A DNA stretch of 64,000 nucleotides. Origin: Cerioporus squamosus. Lineage: Eukaryota > Basidiomycota > Agaricomycetes > Polyporales > Polyporaceae. Location of the stretch: positions 84,010-148,009 of the forward strand of contig JABYQS010000099.1 in assembly GCA_022592435.1 (NCBI GenBank), in the 5' to 3' direction. This document shows positions 48,080 through 60,356 of this stretch, piece by piece. The position numbers and the translations under genes were made by a program. Position 1 is the stretch's first letter, and every line of letters starts with the position of its first letter. Under the pieces are notes generated by a model, which was not told the origin of the DNA, did not search any database, and saw only the letters and a program-made list of their open reading frames with translations.

Positions 48080-49239
48080 TTTAGCTCACCGCTCGCTCAG
48101 ATCAATATATTGGCTAGCGTATATCCGTCGCGGTGTCGATGCTCGGGCCGTCCGCGCTCGCTGTTGGTCCCCTTGACCTCCTCATGAAACCTGGATATTG
48201 TTACGTGAGTGCACCGGCGAGGCCGTAACAAAGTTGTATACTGACCCTGCGTCCGGATCTCAGGAACTCGCCGCTCCCACTTGCCCGCCAGTCTAGAGCA
48301 GGGCGGGAAGCCCGTGTCGGTGTCCCTACACGCGTCGCAGCTCCGACTTGCAGGTGAGTTGCCGGTCTTGCTATTGCCTAGCGCAGCTGCCTCCTGTGCC
48401 GTCGTGCCCGGTCTCCGCATAGCCGGTGTACTGTCCAGAGCTTGAAGTGTACAACAGCGCGAAGATCGTGCGGGCTGTCGAGCATCGCCGCTTCTGGCCA
48501 CCACCCGGCATATTGTTCCAGTGTTACCGGAGGTTCGAGGCCGGTATGAAGTAGAAGGGGTGTCACTCATCTCGTCAGCGCACAACGCTGACCACAGGGT
48601 ACGCTCAGGTACGTACCTCGGCTCCAGATCTAGGACACGCACATCCAACTTGCGCCTGCAGAGGCCTTAGCAGTTGACAATCGCATCGGCGCTGGCGCGT
48701 GCGAATCGCACGCCGTGCAGGCGTACCTCTTCCGGCTATCCGAGTTGTTCAACAGGTGCTGACTTTCGGTTCGCAGTGCACTCTGGAACCGTAGTCTCCG
48801 GGCCCGGACAGCTGGCGGACCAATGAGTACGTCCGCAGCCAAAGCGAGAGCACGCACTGGTGCACTGACCGGGAATCAGCAGAGTGAGGGACGAGCTGCT
48901 CGCATAGCTTGAGCATCCCGGTCTTCTGCCTTAGAGCCGGTCACGGAGCTCGTCTCAAGGAATGCGCTGTGGACCTGTGAGACGTGCGTGCGGTTGCTCG
49001 TGAGTACGTACCTTCGCTTCTCGTGTTCAGCCAACTAACCTTGGCATACTCATTCTTCAAGGCTCCGCCGGCCCTCTGCTGCGCCGGGTGGCTGGTGTTC
49101 ATCTACACATGGGAGACCGGGACGATACGTCGCGACCGTACCGAGACTCTGATCCGCGGCAGGTGGCCTGTACGTTCCTCGCAGGTGAGTTCCCCGCGTT
49201 GACATCGACCGCTGACACAAGCCTGTCTACAGAACCTTC
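48080..49239. other. Interval with scattered splice-like signals
   Basis: Consensus-like donors occur at about 48204, 48354, 48608, 49010 and 49187 on the plus strand. No recognisable protein. Confidence 0.3.
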
Positions 49240-50940
49240 TTGCGCTCGCAGTCCTCGCCGGCTATTCCCTCGTCCTATGAAGCCGCACCAAGTCGAATCA
49301 TCCGCCGGATGCGCAGGTGTTGAACAAGATGTAAGCGACTTGACCGCTGTGCAGTCTACGTGGAAGCCCGCTTACCAGCCTGCCAGTGTCGAGCTCTGCG
49401 CGAACACAACGCAACGACGCCGACTTGCGTCTTGAATTCACGCCTCGGGGTCCTGCAGAGCGTTCCGTGAGTAACTCCTCGCCTGGAGTACAAGCACCGA
49501 TACTGACAACCTCACGAAGCTTTCACCTCCTGGCGCTGGGACCGTTCTTGCGAGACCGTCGCTCGGTAACTCATATCGGCTATGTGACTTTAGCACCGTG
49601 TGGCTCCGATTTCCCGGACTGCGTCCGAGTTGCTTCGGCGACGACGACGGCTCTGATGTTGCGCGGCTCCAGGGCAGGTACAACAACTTGATCGTAGGTC
49701 ATCAGTATCATTCGTCTACGAGGGAGACAAGACTGACACTTACACGCGCAGATCGTCGTCTCGCTTCCAGGCGGCCGACGAGTACTAAGGAATGGTGTCC
49801 AAGCTTCGAACGTCGACGCCGTCGTACCTTCGCGAGAGCTGCTCTATGGATGTGGTGAGTAAGTTCGTGCTGCAAATTGCTACGGGAACGTTACTGACCA
49901 GCTTCGTGTTCCTGCCTCTTGGTGCAACTCCGAGTCGTCTGCTCCGCCGTCCCGCCGTGCGCGTTCCCTGTGCATGGCGGTGAGTATCAGTGCCGCAGAC
50001 ACTCTCGACGCGCGCATCGATCTGGTACGTGCAACATATCAATCTGCTTCGCACTCCGTCCCTCTTCAGCACTGACCCAAGTTCGTTGCAGAAGAAATGT
50101 ATTGATGCGCGTAGGCGGTTGTTCCCTCGCCCATGGAAGCCATACCAACGGGGGTCGTTCGCTGGATGCGCAGGCATCGAGCAAACCTAAGTTGAAGTGT
50201 GAGGTCAGCAACTTCAACGCCGCGCAGTCTACGTGGAGGCCCGCTGACCGGCCGGTCAGAGTCGAGCTCTGCCGCGAATCCAACGCTGTAACACCAACCC
50301 GCGTCAGATTGTATTCACGGCTCAGGGACCTGCACAGCGGTTTGTGAGAGGCCTATCGCATATGTCTCAAGCAACCTCACAAACCTCTCACCTGCAGCAA
50401 CCCTCGGCTCCGGAGATCCCAAAAGCATGTGACGAGGTAGAGACGGCGGGTATCTCATGGGTAGTACTGGGTCCACTCTTGCAAGACTGTCGCTCGGGAC
50501 CTCGTATCGGCTATAAAGCTTCATGCGCCTCTACTGCGTCCCAGTTACCGCAGTTTATCAGTTTGTTCATCAGCGAGGAGAACACGACTGACTCACACGC
50601 ACAGATCGTCATCTCGGCTCCAGGCGACTGGCCTGCGACTTGTCCGGCCGGTGAGTACTGCGCAATGACGTCGAAGAATCGCGAGAGTTGCCGTGGCGAT
50701 GTGGTGAGCGTGTGCTGCACCTCGTTGCTGGTACGTTACTGACCATCTTTGTGTTCCTGCATCTCGGGGTGCAGCTCGTCCGCCCCGCCGTCCTGCCGTG
50801 CGCGTTCTCTGTGTACAGTGCAGCCGGCGGTCGAGCGGACATTCTCGACGGCGCATCAATCTGGTACGTGTCAGTGTGCCTCGCACTCCGTCCCTACTCA
50901 GCACTGACACAAGTTTGTTGCAGACGAAATATATGGTGCG
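49240..50940 (+). repeat. Diverged direct repeat, unit about 850-930 bases
   Basis: Landmarks of copy 1 recur in order in copy 2: CAGTCTACGTGGAAGCCCGC at 49351 and its variant at 50226; CGCTCGG...CATATCGGCTAT at 49560 and 50490; GCAGATCGTCGTCTCG at 49748 and 50603; ACGTTACTGACCA at 49889 and 50731; CGCATCGATCTGGTACGTG at 50013 and CGCATCAATCTGGTACGTG at 50850. Donor-like GTGAGT sites are shared, so repeated exon modules of one gene are possible. Confidence 0.6.
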
Positions 50941-53125
50941 CATAGCTACGTACTTGTACATGGGCCAAAATGCGATCCGATACGTACGTACCTCGTCCTC
51001 CAAATACCATCGACAGACGAGCCGAGCCGCTGCACCGGCTGCCCTGCTGCGAACACAGTCACGCCGCCCTGCTGCCCAGGCGAAGTCCAGATGGCTATGC
51101 TGCGCGAGGTTGTCCCCGACGCGGCCGTTGTCGCTGCTGGCGTTCCGGGGCCACTGTACATTCCCGGCCGTCGCAAAGATGACGTTGCCCTCGCTCGTCT
51201 ATGGCGCGAACAGCACTCCGCGCGGCGACCGGTGCCATTCCCGTCTTCCAGACGTGTTGCAGATTGACGCGGTGGCTGCGTGCTGCATTGCCGCAGGCGT
51301 CCTCTGTTGTCGCTTTGTCGATGCGGACAGGGCGGGAGAGGCACAGTTTGTCAGCCGACCTCCATGCAGGCCGGCGCGTCAGTAGGCATGTGTCTGCGGG
51401 CGAGATATGACCCTCACGGCCGACATCGAGAACTCACCTCGACGCGTCCCCAGCGCGTCACAATGCTGCGTACTCGTACGCTGGATGTGCTCGCGTGCTC
51501 TGGAAGCTCCCGGAAGCCGACAAATCCGGGCAGACAGCTGGGACGCGCGGATTCGAACGTCCGCCGTCGCCACCCGACGTCCGCATCCTCGCGTCCCAGA
51601 GCAGCGTAAGCGTACGCGAAGAGTCGAACACGCCTCCCGAGCGTGTCCTAGACGAGTCCATGTGCAACCGCCGGCCAGCACGGCCGTGCTCGCAAGGTCG
51701 CCTAGTCGGACCCAAAGGACCACTGCCGCGAAGTCGATTTTTCGAACTCGCCGCACGCCGTCGACAACAGGTTGTACAGGGCCCGTAGAACCTACGCATG
51801 CGTCCCACAGCGTCCGCGGAGGGCTCCGAAGCGGCTAGGGGCCGGGAGGCGGCGTGCACTGGGTGGACCCATGAAATCGCAATGAAACGCGATTTTCGCG
51901 ACCTCCGCAGAACGGCTCATGGTGGGGTGCGTTCGAGCGCAAATGGTGCATAGACCTTGCTGTGTGAGTCGCACGGCGGGTCGGCCGATATTCGAGGAGA
52001 TGTGCGGGGTTTCGTGCCGCCTGGCGCACGCGTGCGAGGTTGCACGGGCCTCCGTCTCCGGATGACCTGCGATGGCGTAGGGCTGCGGGAAGGCGTCGCA
52101 TGACGTGGCTGGAGCCGGCTCGGAAGAACGCCGCAAGCTGCGTGGCGCGGCGGGGACGGGACGAGGGGGCGGCATCGCTGATAGCGAAGGAATCGAGTCG
52201 ACTCTGGACGTCGTCGGATCGTCGCGAAACGGCGAGAAATGATGGCGCGGTGGTGATGGATGCTGGGGGGACACAGTTGCACGAGCTGCATCACCGGCGC
52301 TGTGCGGTAGTGCGGGTGTGCTCACGTATCCGTCGGCCGGGAGAGAACGCGCGACAGAGGGCGCAGATCGAAACGCCCAGCGACGCGACGCATATGGCTG
52401 GGTTCGTACGCGTCGTGCGCGTCGAAAGAGACCCAGTTCGCGCGGAACCGATGAGCGGGGGAGGAAGAGTTGGGGGATTTATCCGGGTCGCGGCGGAAAG
52501 TCGGCCACTGGTAGCGAACGGCGGGTCGGACGCGGGCGAAAGGAGCTGGAGATGTAGGAGTGAGTAGGACGCTGTAGGCGAAGCACGCAGCACGACGCTG
52601 CGACGCACCTCTCGAGGTGCAGGGCGGCGTGCACAAGGATGAGCTTGAGGGCCGGTTTGCGGCTATGCGCCCCAGTGGGACCGGTTGAGTGGACATCGCT
52701 AAACGATAGAATAGCATGCTGGCTATCGTATAAGCAGCACAAGAGGGCGGGATAGAAGCGGAGGAGAGCGAGACTCACGAGGTCAGTCCTCCAACCTCGT
52801 ACGGCTGGATGCGTCCATCGTTGAGGAGCCCGTCGACGTGTGCGACTAGGCGCAGCCGTCTGCTTGCGTGCAGACAGCGCAGGCGGACGAGATTCGCGGG
52901 TTGTGTCAGACACGCGGCGCGGCGAGAGAGCGAAGGGCGGGCACAGGCGGGCAACGGCGGTCTTGCAGGCGTCGAGCGAGGCAGGATCGGGGGCGCCTGA
53001 TGAGACTGGATGCGACATGGGTACCGGGTGGTGGAACGCGGACTCGCCTGTGTCGTCATACAGCCGCCCGCTCGGCGTCCAAGCAATCAGCGGAGTTTGT
53101 GCTTGGTGGGCGGCGCGCGCTGCCT
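50941..53125. other. GC-rich interval before the chitin synthase gene
   Basis: Many overlapping open frames on both strands, as expected from high GC; none is recognisable. The part near 53 kb presumably holds the promoter of the chitin synthase gene. A 10-base inverted repeat CTGGGACGCG / CGCGTCCCAG (51538-51599) could form a hairpin. Confidence 0.35.
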
Positions 53126-54569
53126 AGAAGCTCCGCCCCAACAGCGCAACAGCGTGGTCGGCGGGCAGTCTCGCCGTCACTTCTCACACTGCCATACCAA
53201 CGGCGCCGCTACGCTCGCCCTCCTCCCCTCCTTTTCTTTCTCTTGAACAACCAGGAAGCTCCTACACCGTACGGGGAGCACCTCGGTGCAGCTCACCACC
53301 ATGAACCGGCAGTCGACCATGCATCAGCAGCTCGAGAATGTCACGGACCTCGCAACGCTCTCGCCCGTCTCGGAAGACATCATCGTCTCATGCATCCGCG
53401 AGCGGTTTATGACGGACAACATCTACACCAACATTGGCACCTCGGCATTAGTCGCAGTAAACCCCCACAAGTATGTTCCCAGTAATTCCGACGCGGTCCT
53501 CCACAAGTACGCGGCAGAGTACCGTGACACCTCCCCCGACAAGGTCCGCCTCCCTCCCCATATCTTCCAGCTCGCCAACAATGCCTACTACCACATGCGG
53601 AGAACAGCACAGGACCAGTCGATGCTATTCACGTACGTGTCATAATTCATCTTTTTCTTCTCCCCATTCCTCCAAGAACCCCCGCTTCCGTTTCAAACCC
53701 TACGCCTTCGCACGTACACTCTGTCCCGGACCTGTGCATGTCCCACGTTGGACATAAGCAGAGGCCAGCGCAGGCACTTCTTTGTGCGGTCTCCTCACGC
53801 GCTGAGTAACCCCGGAGATATTCGTGACATCGCGGTAGTGCTACAGGAACCAATTACCATATCGGTCACAGCACGTCGTTTGCGGAAGCCCGGGTCACAG
53901 TCAGTGGGCGATGGGAATGTTTGTCCCATAAATTTTGTCAGTCTCTGTTTGACTCAAAGGACAGTAATGGTGCCCTCTGGCGTTCCTCCCCTCTGCAGAG
54001 GGACGGGGTCGAAGTCTGGGGTCTTTGAGCTTGCTTCTGCATCATGAGACATGTTGCTGACGAGTTTCTAGTGGCGAGACAGGAAGCGGCAAGTCTGAGA
54101 ATCGCAGATTGGCCATCAAGACGCTTCTCGAGCTCAGTGTGAGCCAACCGGGCAAGAAGGGCTCGAAGCTCGGCCACCAGGTCCCAGCGGCAGAGTTCGT
54201 GCTGGAGACGTTCGGTAACTCTCGGACGCTCTTCAACCCGAATGCCTCCCACTTTGGCAAGTACACCGAGCTGCAGTTCACGGAGCGCGGGCGCATATGC
54301 GGTGTGAAGACCCTGGACTACTACCTCGAGCGCAGTCGCGTGGCGGGCGCACCATCAGGCGAGCGGAATTTCCACATCTTTTACTACCTGATCGCCGGCG
54401 CAACGCAGGAAGAGCGGCAGCACATGCACCTCTCCGACAAGACTCAGTATCGGTACCTGGGTGCGCGCGTACCGACGGGCGGTCGTGCTGCCCCTGCGCA
54501 GAATGAAGACGCCGTGCGATTCGACCAGTTGAAGGTTGCGCTGAAGAACGTCGGGTTCTCGAAGAGGCA
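53126..54569 (+). repeat. Segmental duplication, copy 2
   Basis: Partner of 41618-43053. Exon 1 and the first part of intron 1 look identical by eye; the last 180 bases of the intron carry most of the differences, including small indels; exon 2 has four silent C/T changes. Confidence 0.95.
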
Positions 54570-57500
54570 TGTCGCGCAGACGTGTCAGCTGATTGCCGCC
54601 ATCCTGCATCTTGGTAACCTGGAGTTCACCATCGACCGCCACCGGAACGAGGACGCTGCTGTTGTGCGGAATCTGGACGTTCTGGAGATCGTCGCCGAGT
54701 TTTTGGGAATACAGCCAAGCGCGCTCGAGGCTGCTTTGTCCTACAAGACGAAGCTGGTCAAGAAGGAGCTCTGCACGGTGTTCCTTGACCCCGATGGCGC
54801 TTCGGACAACCGTGACGAGCTTGCGAAGACCCTGTATTCGCTCCTCTTCGCATGGCTGAACGAGCACATCAACCAGCGGTTGTGCCGTGACGACTTTGCC
54901 AACTTCATCGGTCTCTTCGATCTCCCCGGCCCGCAGAACATGACTAGCCGTCCCAACTCCCTCGACCAGTTTTGCGTCAACTTCGCGAACGAGCGCCTCC
55001 TCAATTTCATCCAGAAGCGCTTGTTCGAGGCGCATGTCCAGCAGTACAACAACGAGGGTATCTCTCGCTACGTTCCCCATGTTCCCTACTTCGACAACTC
55101 CGAGTGCGTGCGGTTGCTGCAGAACCGCCCAGGTGGTCTCATCCACATCATGGACGACCAGGCGCGGCGCCAGCCTCGCAAGACTGATCACACGATGGTG
55201 GAGGCAGCCACGAAGCGTTGGGGAAACCATTCGTCATTCAAGTCCGGAGGCATGGACCGCTCGGGCTTCCCCACCTTCACTATCAACCACTACAGCGGTC
55301 CCGTGACGTACTCTGCGCAGGGTTTCCTCGAGAAGAACATGGACGCGCTCAACCCCGACTTCGTATCGCTGCTCCGCGGCACCAGCACGGGCACTAGCGA
55401 CGCTCCCGCCCCCGATGGCTCCGGCTCCATGAACCCCTTCGTGCGAGGACTCTTCTCGGCCAAGGCGATCGCTACTCAGGCCCACCCTCGCAACGAGGAT
55501 ACCATTGTCTCCGCGCAACAGCCTGTGAAGCCGATGCGAGCTCCTTCCACTCGCCGGAAGAACACTATCAAACGCATGCCCACGCTGAAGGAGGGCGATA
55601 TCGAGGAGAAGGACAAGGAGGATGACGAGCCCGCCACCTCGGGACCTCCGTGCGTCGCGGGCGAGTTCAAGCAAGCGCTCGACGTGCTCTTCGAGACGCT
55701 CGAGGACACGCAGTCGTGGTATGTCTTCTGCATCAACCCGAACGACTCGCAATTGCCGAATCAGCTGGAGGGTCGTTCCGTCAAGGCCCAGGTACGGAGC
55801 GTAGGGTTGTCGGAGGTTGCGCGCCGTTGCGTGAACGTGTTTGAGGCGATGATGACGCCAGACGAGTTCACGCAGCGGTATGGGTCGCTGCTGGCGTCGG
55901 TCGGCGTCACGGAGGGCGACTCGCGCTCGCAAGTTGAGCAGGCTCGGACTGCACTCGGGCTGCAGGAGCGTGACATTGTCCTTGGGTTGTCAATGGTGAG
56001 TACCGCTAACACATCCCAAACGTGCTGGTACTAACTCGCACTCAGGTCTTCCTGTCTCAAGCTGCCTTCCACCGACTTGAGGACGATCTCCGCTCCAAGG
56101 ATACTGAGGAGCAGAAGCGCAACCGTCTACGTGATGCGGAAGCAGAAGCAGGTCTCGATCCTCGTGGGCTCGGCGACCCTTACGCCCCTTACCAGGTCCC
56201 GGGTGCCGAGTCTCCTTACCAGGCCGACTTCGCCGATCCTTTCAACACATCAAACCAAGCCCTGCCTCTCGTTCAACATGCCTCTCCTTTCCAGCGCGCG
56301 GATATGTATGACGACTACGACGAGCGGAAGTCGTTCCGCAGCGACGACTTCGATGGCCGCAGTGCCTACACAAGTCAGCGCGATGACGGTTCAGTGTCAA
56401 ACTTTGGGACCGAGTCGTATGCGCCTTCGCGCAACATGTTCCAGAACGCAGACACGAAGGGGCTACTGGACAAGGAGGCGCTGGCCGGCGAGATCCAGGA
56501 GGGCGAGACGACGGAAATCCTCAAGGAATCGTCGGCACGTCGCCGTTGGGTCATGCTCTGCTGGATGTTGACCTTCTGGTGCCCGAACTTCCTGCTCAAG
56601 CACGTCGGCCGCATGAAGCGCCATGATATCCAGCAGGCATGGAGAGAGAAACTGGCGCTCAACATGATTATCTGGTTCATCTGTGGTTGCGCCGTGTTCG
56701 TCATCGCTATCATCTCTCCCCTCATCTGCCCCACGGAACATGTCTTCAACACTGCCGAGCTTGCGTCGCACTCGTCCACCAATGACCCGAACAACGTCTA
56801 CACCTCGATTCGTGGGGAGGTCTTTGACTTGACGTCGATCGCTGCGGACCACCAGCGTGACGTGAGCGTCGTCCCGACGAAGTCGATCCTCAAGTATGGC
56901 GGTGCATCTGCGGACAACATCTTCCCGGTTCAGGTAAGGCGGCCCTTTTCTTCATCGGAAGAAGTGCTTAGCTCGTATGCAGGTCAGCGCTCTGTGCAAT
57001 GGCATCGACGGCACCGTCAACCCCTATGTCGTCTTGTCCTCCAGCAATAACACGGATCAAAACGCTCAGTATCACGACTTCCGTTCCTGGACCACTGACC
57101 CGCGTCCTGATTGGTACTTCGAGACCATGACGATGATGCGTTGGAAGGCTCGTGTTGGCTTCATGGGCTACAGCGGGAAACAGGTCAGGTCCATGGCATC
57201 GTCAGGCAGCTCGGTGGCCATTTACAAGGGCATGGTCTACGACTTCACGACCTATCTGAAGAGCCCCCCTTCGGTCGCGACCCTCCCGAACAACGCTGTC
57301 GCGCCTGGCAACATCAACACGCAGTTCATGCACCAGGCTATCGTCGATTTGTTCCGGCACAACGCTGGTGGAGACGTGACGAAGCAGTTCGACTCTCTCA
57401 ACCTCGACTCGGCGATTCTGGACAGGCAGCGCGTGTGCATGCGGAACCTCTTCCTCATCGGCAAGGTCGACACTCGCAACTCGCCGCAGTGTCTATTCGC

Positions 57501-59839
57501 GACGTACATCCTGCTTGCCCTCTCCATCATGATGGTCAGCGTCATCGGGTTCAAGTTCATCGCGTCCATCAACTTCAGCGCTTCGCGTGCGCCCGAGGAC
57601 CACGACAAGTTCGTCATCTGCCAGGTGCCGTGTTACACGGAAGGCCACGCGTCGCTCAAGAGGACGATCGACTCGCTCGCTCAGATGAAGTACGACGACA
57701 AGCGCAAGCTGTTGTTCATCATCTGTGACGGTATGGTCGTCGGTTCGGGTAACGACATGCCTACTCCTCGCATCGTTCTCGACGTCCTTGGCGCGAACCC
57801 CAACGTCGACGCGGAGCCGCTCAGCTTCCTCTCGCTCGGCGAGGGCGCCAAGCAGCACAACATGGGCAAGGTCTTCTCCGGATTATATGAGACTGCCGGT
57901 CACGTCGTGCCGTACATCGTCGTCGTGAAGTGCGGCAAGCCCGGCGAGAAGTCGCGTCCTGGTAACCGTGGTAAACGTGACTCGCAGATGGTCCTCATGC
58001 ACTTCCTGAACAAGGTATGTTATACGCTGCCTCCGTTCTTATTACAACTAAACGGCGTGTCTAGGTGCACTTCAATGCTCCTATGAACCCACTCGAGCTG
58101 GAGATCTACCACCAGATCAAGAACGTCATCGGTGTAAACCCGACATTCTACGAGTATGCGTTCATGGTTGATGCCGATACAACTGTCGCTCCCCTGTCTC
58201 TGAACCGTCTCGTCTCTGCGTAAGTGTTTGGTGGTCTAGAGCTTCCTTTAACATTCGGGCTGACTTCAGGTCTAGCATGATTCACGACAAGAAGCTCCTC
58301 GGTGTCTGTGGTGAGACCGAGCTGGCTAACGCCAAGCAGTCGATCATCACCATGATGCAAGTTTACGAGTACTTCATCTCGCATCACATGGCGAAAGCGT
58401 TCGAGTCTCTGTTCGGCTCCGTCACCTGTTTGCCCGGTTGTTTCACGCTCTACCGTCTCCGTACCCCCGACACGCACAAGCCCCTCCTGGTCAGCAACCA
58501 GATGATCCAGGACTACTCGGAGAACCGCGTCGACACACTGCACATGAAGAACCTCCTGCACCTCGGTGAAGATCGTTACTTGACGACGCTGCTGTTGAAG
58601 CACTTCTCGAACTACAAGACCCAGTTCGTTCGGGATGCTCACGCGTACACCGTCGCTCCCGACGATTGGAAGGTTCTTCTGTCCCAGCGTCGGCGTTGGA
58701 TCAACTCGACGGTACACAACTTGGGTGAACTCCTGTTTTTGGACCAGCTTTGCGGTTTCTGCTGTTTCTCGATGCGTTTCGTCGTCATGATCGATCTCCT
58801 CTCGACAATCATCGCACCCGTCACTGTGGCCTACGTGCGTATCGATAGTGGCATTAACATCTCGAACCATACTAACGTCTCGCACAGATCATTTACCTCA
58901 TCTACCTCGCTGCGGGCTTGCACGCCCAGATCCCCACCCTTTCCATTATTCTCATCGCTGCCGTGTACGGTTTGCAGGCGCTTGTGTTCATCTTGCGCCG
59001 CAAGTGGGACATGATTGGATGGATGGTCTTCTACATCCTCGCTATCCCGGTCTTCTCGTTCTTCCTGCCTCTGTACTCCTTCTGGAGGATGGACGACTTC
59101 TCCTGGGGTTCGACTCGTGTCGTCCTGGGTGAAGCTGGTAAGAAGTTGATTGTTCACGTGAGTGCCACTCCACTCCTCCACGTCGAGTTTGTGCTGAACG
59201 TCTCCTGCAGGATGAGGGCAAGTTTGATCCTCGGTCTATTCCTCTGAAGTCATGGAACGACTACGTACGTGTTCTCTGTTGAGTGACGGTTTCTTCTTCT
59301 GACCAACCTGCGATAACTAGGAAAACGAGCTCTGGGACAAGGAGTCCAACCATAGTATCGGATCGTGGGTACCTCCGACCAAGATGCGCAACGATGGCTA
59401 CGCGGAGTCCCAAACAGCGTCCATCTACGGCCGCGAGACGTTCTACGAACCAGCAATGTCCCGCGCCTATTCGCCATCGCCGTCGCAAATGCAAATGTAT
59501 CCTCCACCCGGGTACCACTCTGGTCGGAACACGCCTCTCTCGCAAGTGATGATGCCAGGAGTACTTCATCAACCCACGCCGTCGCGCCCTGCAACTGGCT
59601 ACCTTGACGTCCAGATTCCCGCAACTCGTAGTCCAGAGGACCAGGACTTCATGGGCGGGCCCTCGGATGCCGAGATTGAGCGCGCAGTGGAGGACCATTT
59701 GCGTACTGCAGATCTGACCACCATCACCAAAAGGGAGATTCGTCGACGGCTGGAGGAGCAGTTCGGCCAGGACCTGTCCGCGCGCAAGCGGGTCATCAAC
59801 GACGCCATCGATCGCGTGCTGCTCGCGCGCGCTGGTTGA
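53301..59839 (+). CDS. Chitin synthase with N-terminal myosin motor-like domain (class V type)
   Basis: Membrane glycosyltransferase that makes chitin from UDP-GlcNAc at sites of wall growth. Nine exons (53301-53632, 54072-55995, 56046-56933, 56983-58013, 58065-58219, 58270-58834, 58887-59157, 59211-59264, 59321-59839) total 5,739 bases, exactly 1,912 codons plus stop. Residues 1 to about 780 form a myosin-like head with P-loop GETGSGKSE. Membrane helices and a cytochrome b5-like region follow ([15 protein letters not shown]). The catalytic part has [15 protein letters not shown] (D in the acceptor site), [25 protein letters not shown] and [16 protein letters not shown]-like C-terminal domain ends the protein ([20 protein letters not shown]). 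The first intron is 439 bases long against about 50 elsewhere and lies just before the P-loop. No frame errors seen. Confidence 0.95.
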
Positions 59840-60356
59840 TCATGACAGGTCTCGTATGTCTCGCGGCTTGGACGCTCTGACGATGCTACGTCTACGCTTT
59901 CTGCATATCAGTACACTTTTCTTCGTCACTATCATTTTCAGGATTACTCGTTAGTTCGTTAGTATGGACAGCATGGACCTTAGTCGACACATCATCTGGC
60001 ACTCTCTCGCTCGTATAATAACCCCATCACCACGCACATGTATTTTGCTATCTCCTAGCATAGAACAGCATGTTTACGTCTGGCTCCTGGACGTGGACTT
60101 GGATCCCGTAATGTTGAACTGTGTTGCTCACGTCGCACTCCGCGAACGACAATCGTGCGCCGCCGGGTCTGGAGGTGAGTCCTTCACTTTGAATGCTATC
60201 CATTCTGCGGCTGGGCATGATAAGCAGTCTCGGTTGCGAGAAGACATACGAGTGGGAGATTCATAAGTACAGTATCGGTAGAGCATAACATGTGAGTACA
60301 TCAGTAACGTATGGCGAGATGACTGCTTTGCCTATGACACTGATTGACAGCTCTCT
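59840..60356. other. 3' intergenic region
   Basis: Between convergent genes. Nothing recognisable. Confidence 0.4.

Noticed and set aside
51538..51599. tRNA-like or structured RNA (GATTCGAAC string between CTGGGACGCG / CGCGTCCCAG arms)
   Set aside because: The span is only about 60 bases and the inner arms of a cloverleaf cannot be drawn. Kept only as a possible hairpin.
51400..53100. Many overlapping open frames of 100-200 codons
   Set aside because: They occur in all frames of GC-rich DNA, show no protein-like motif and cannot be spliced into one another sensibly.
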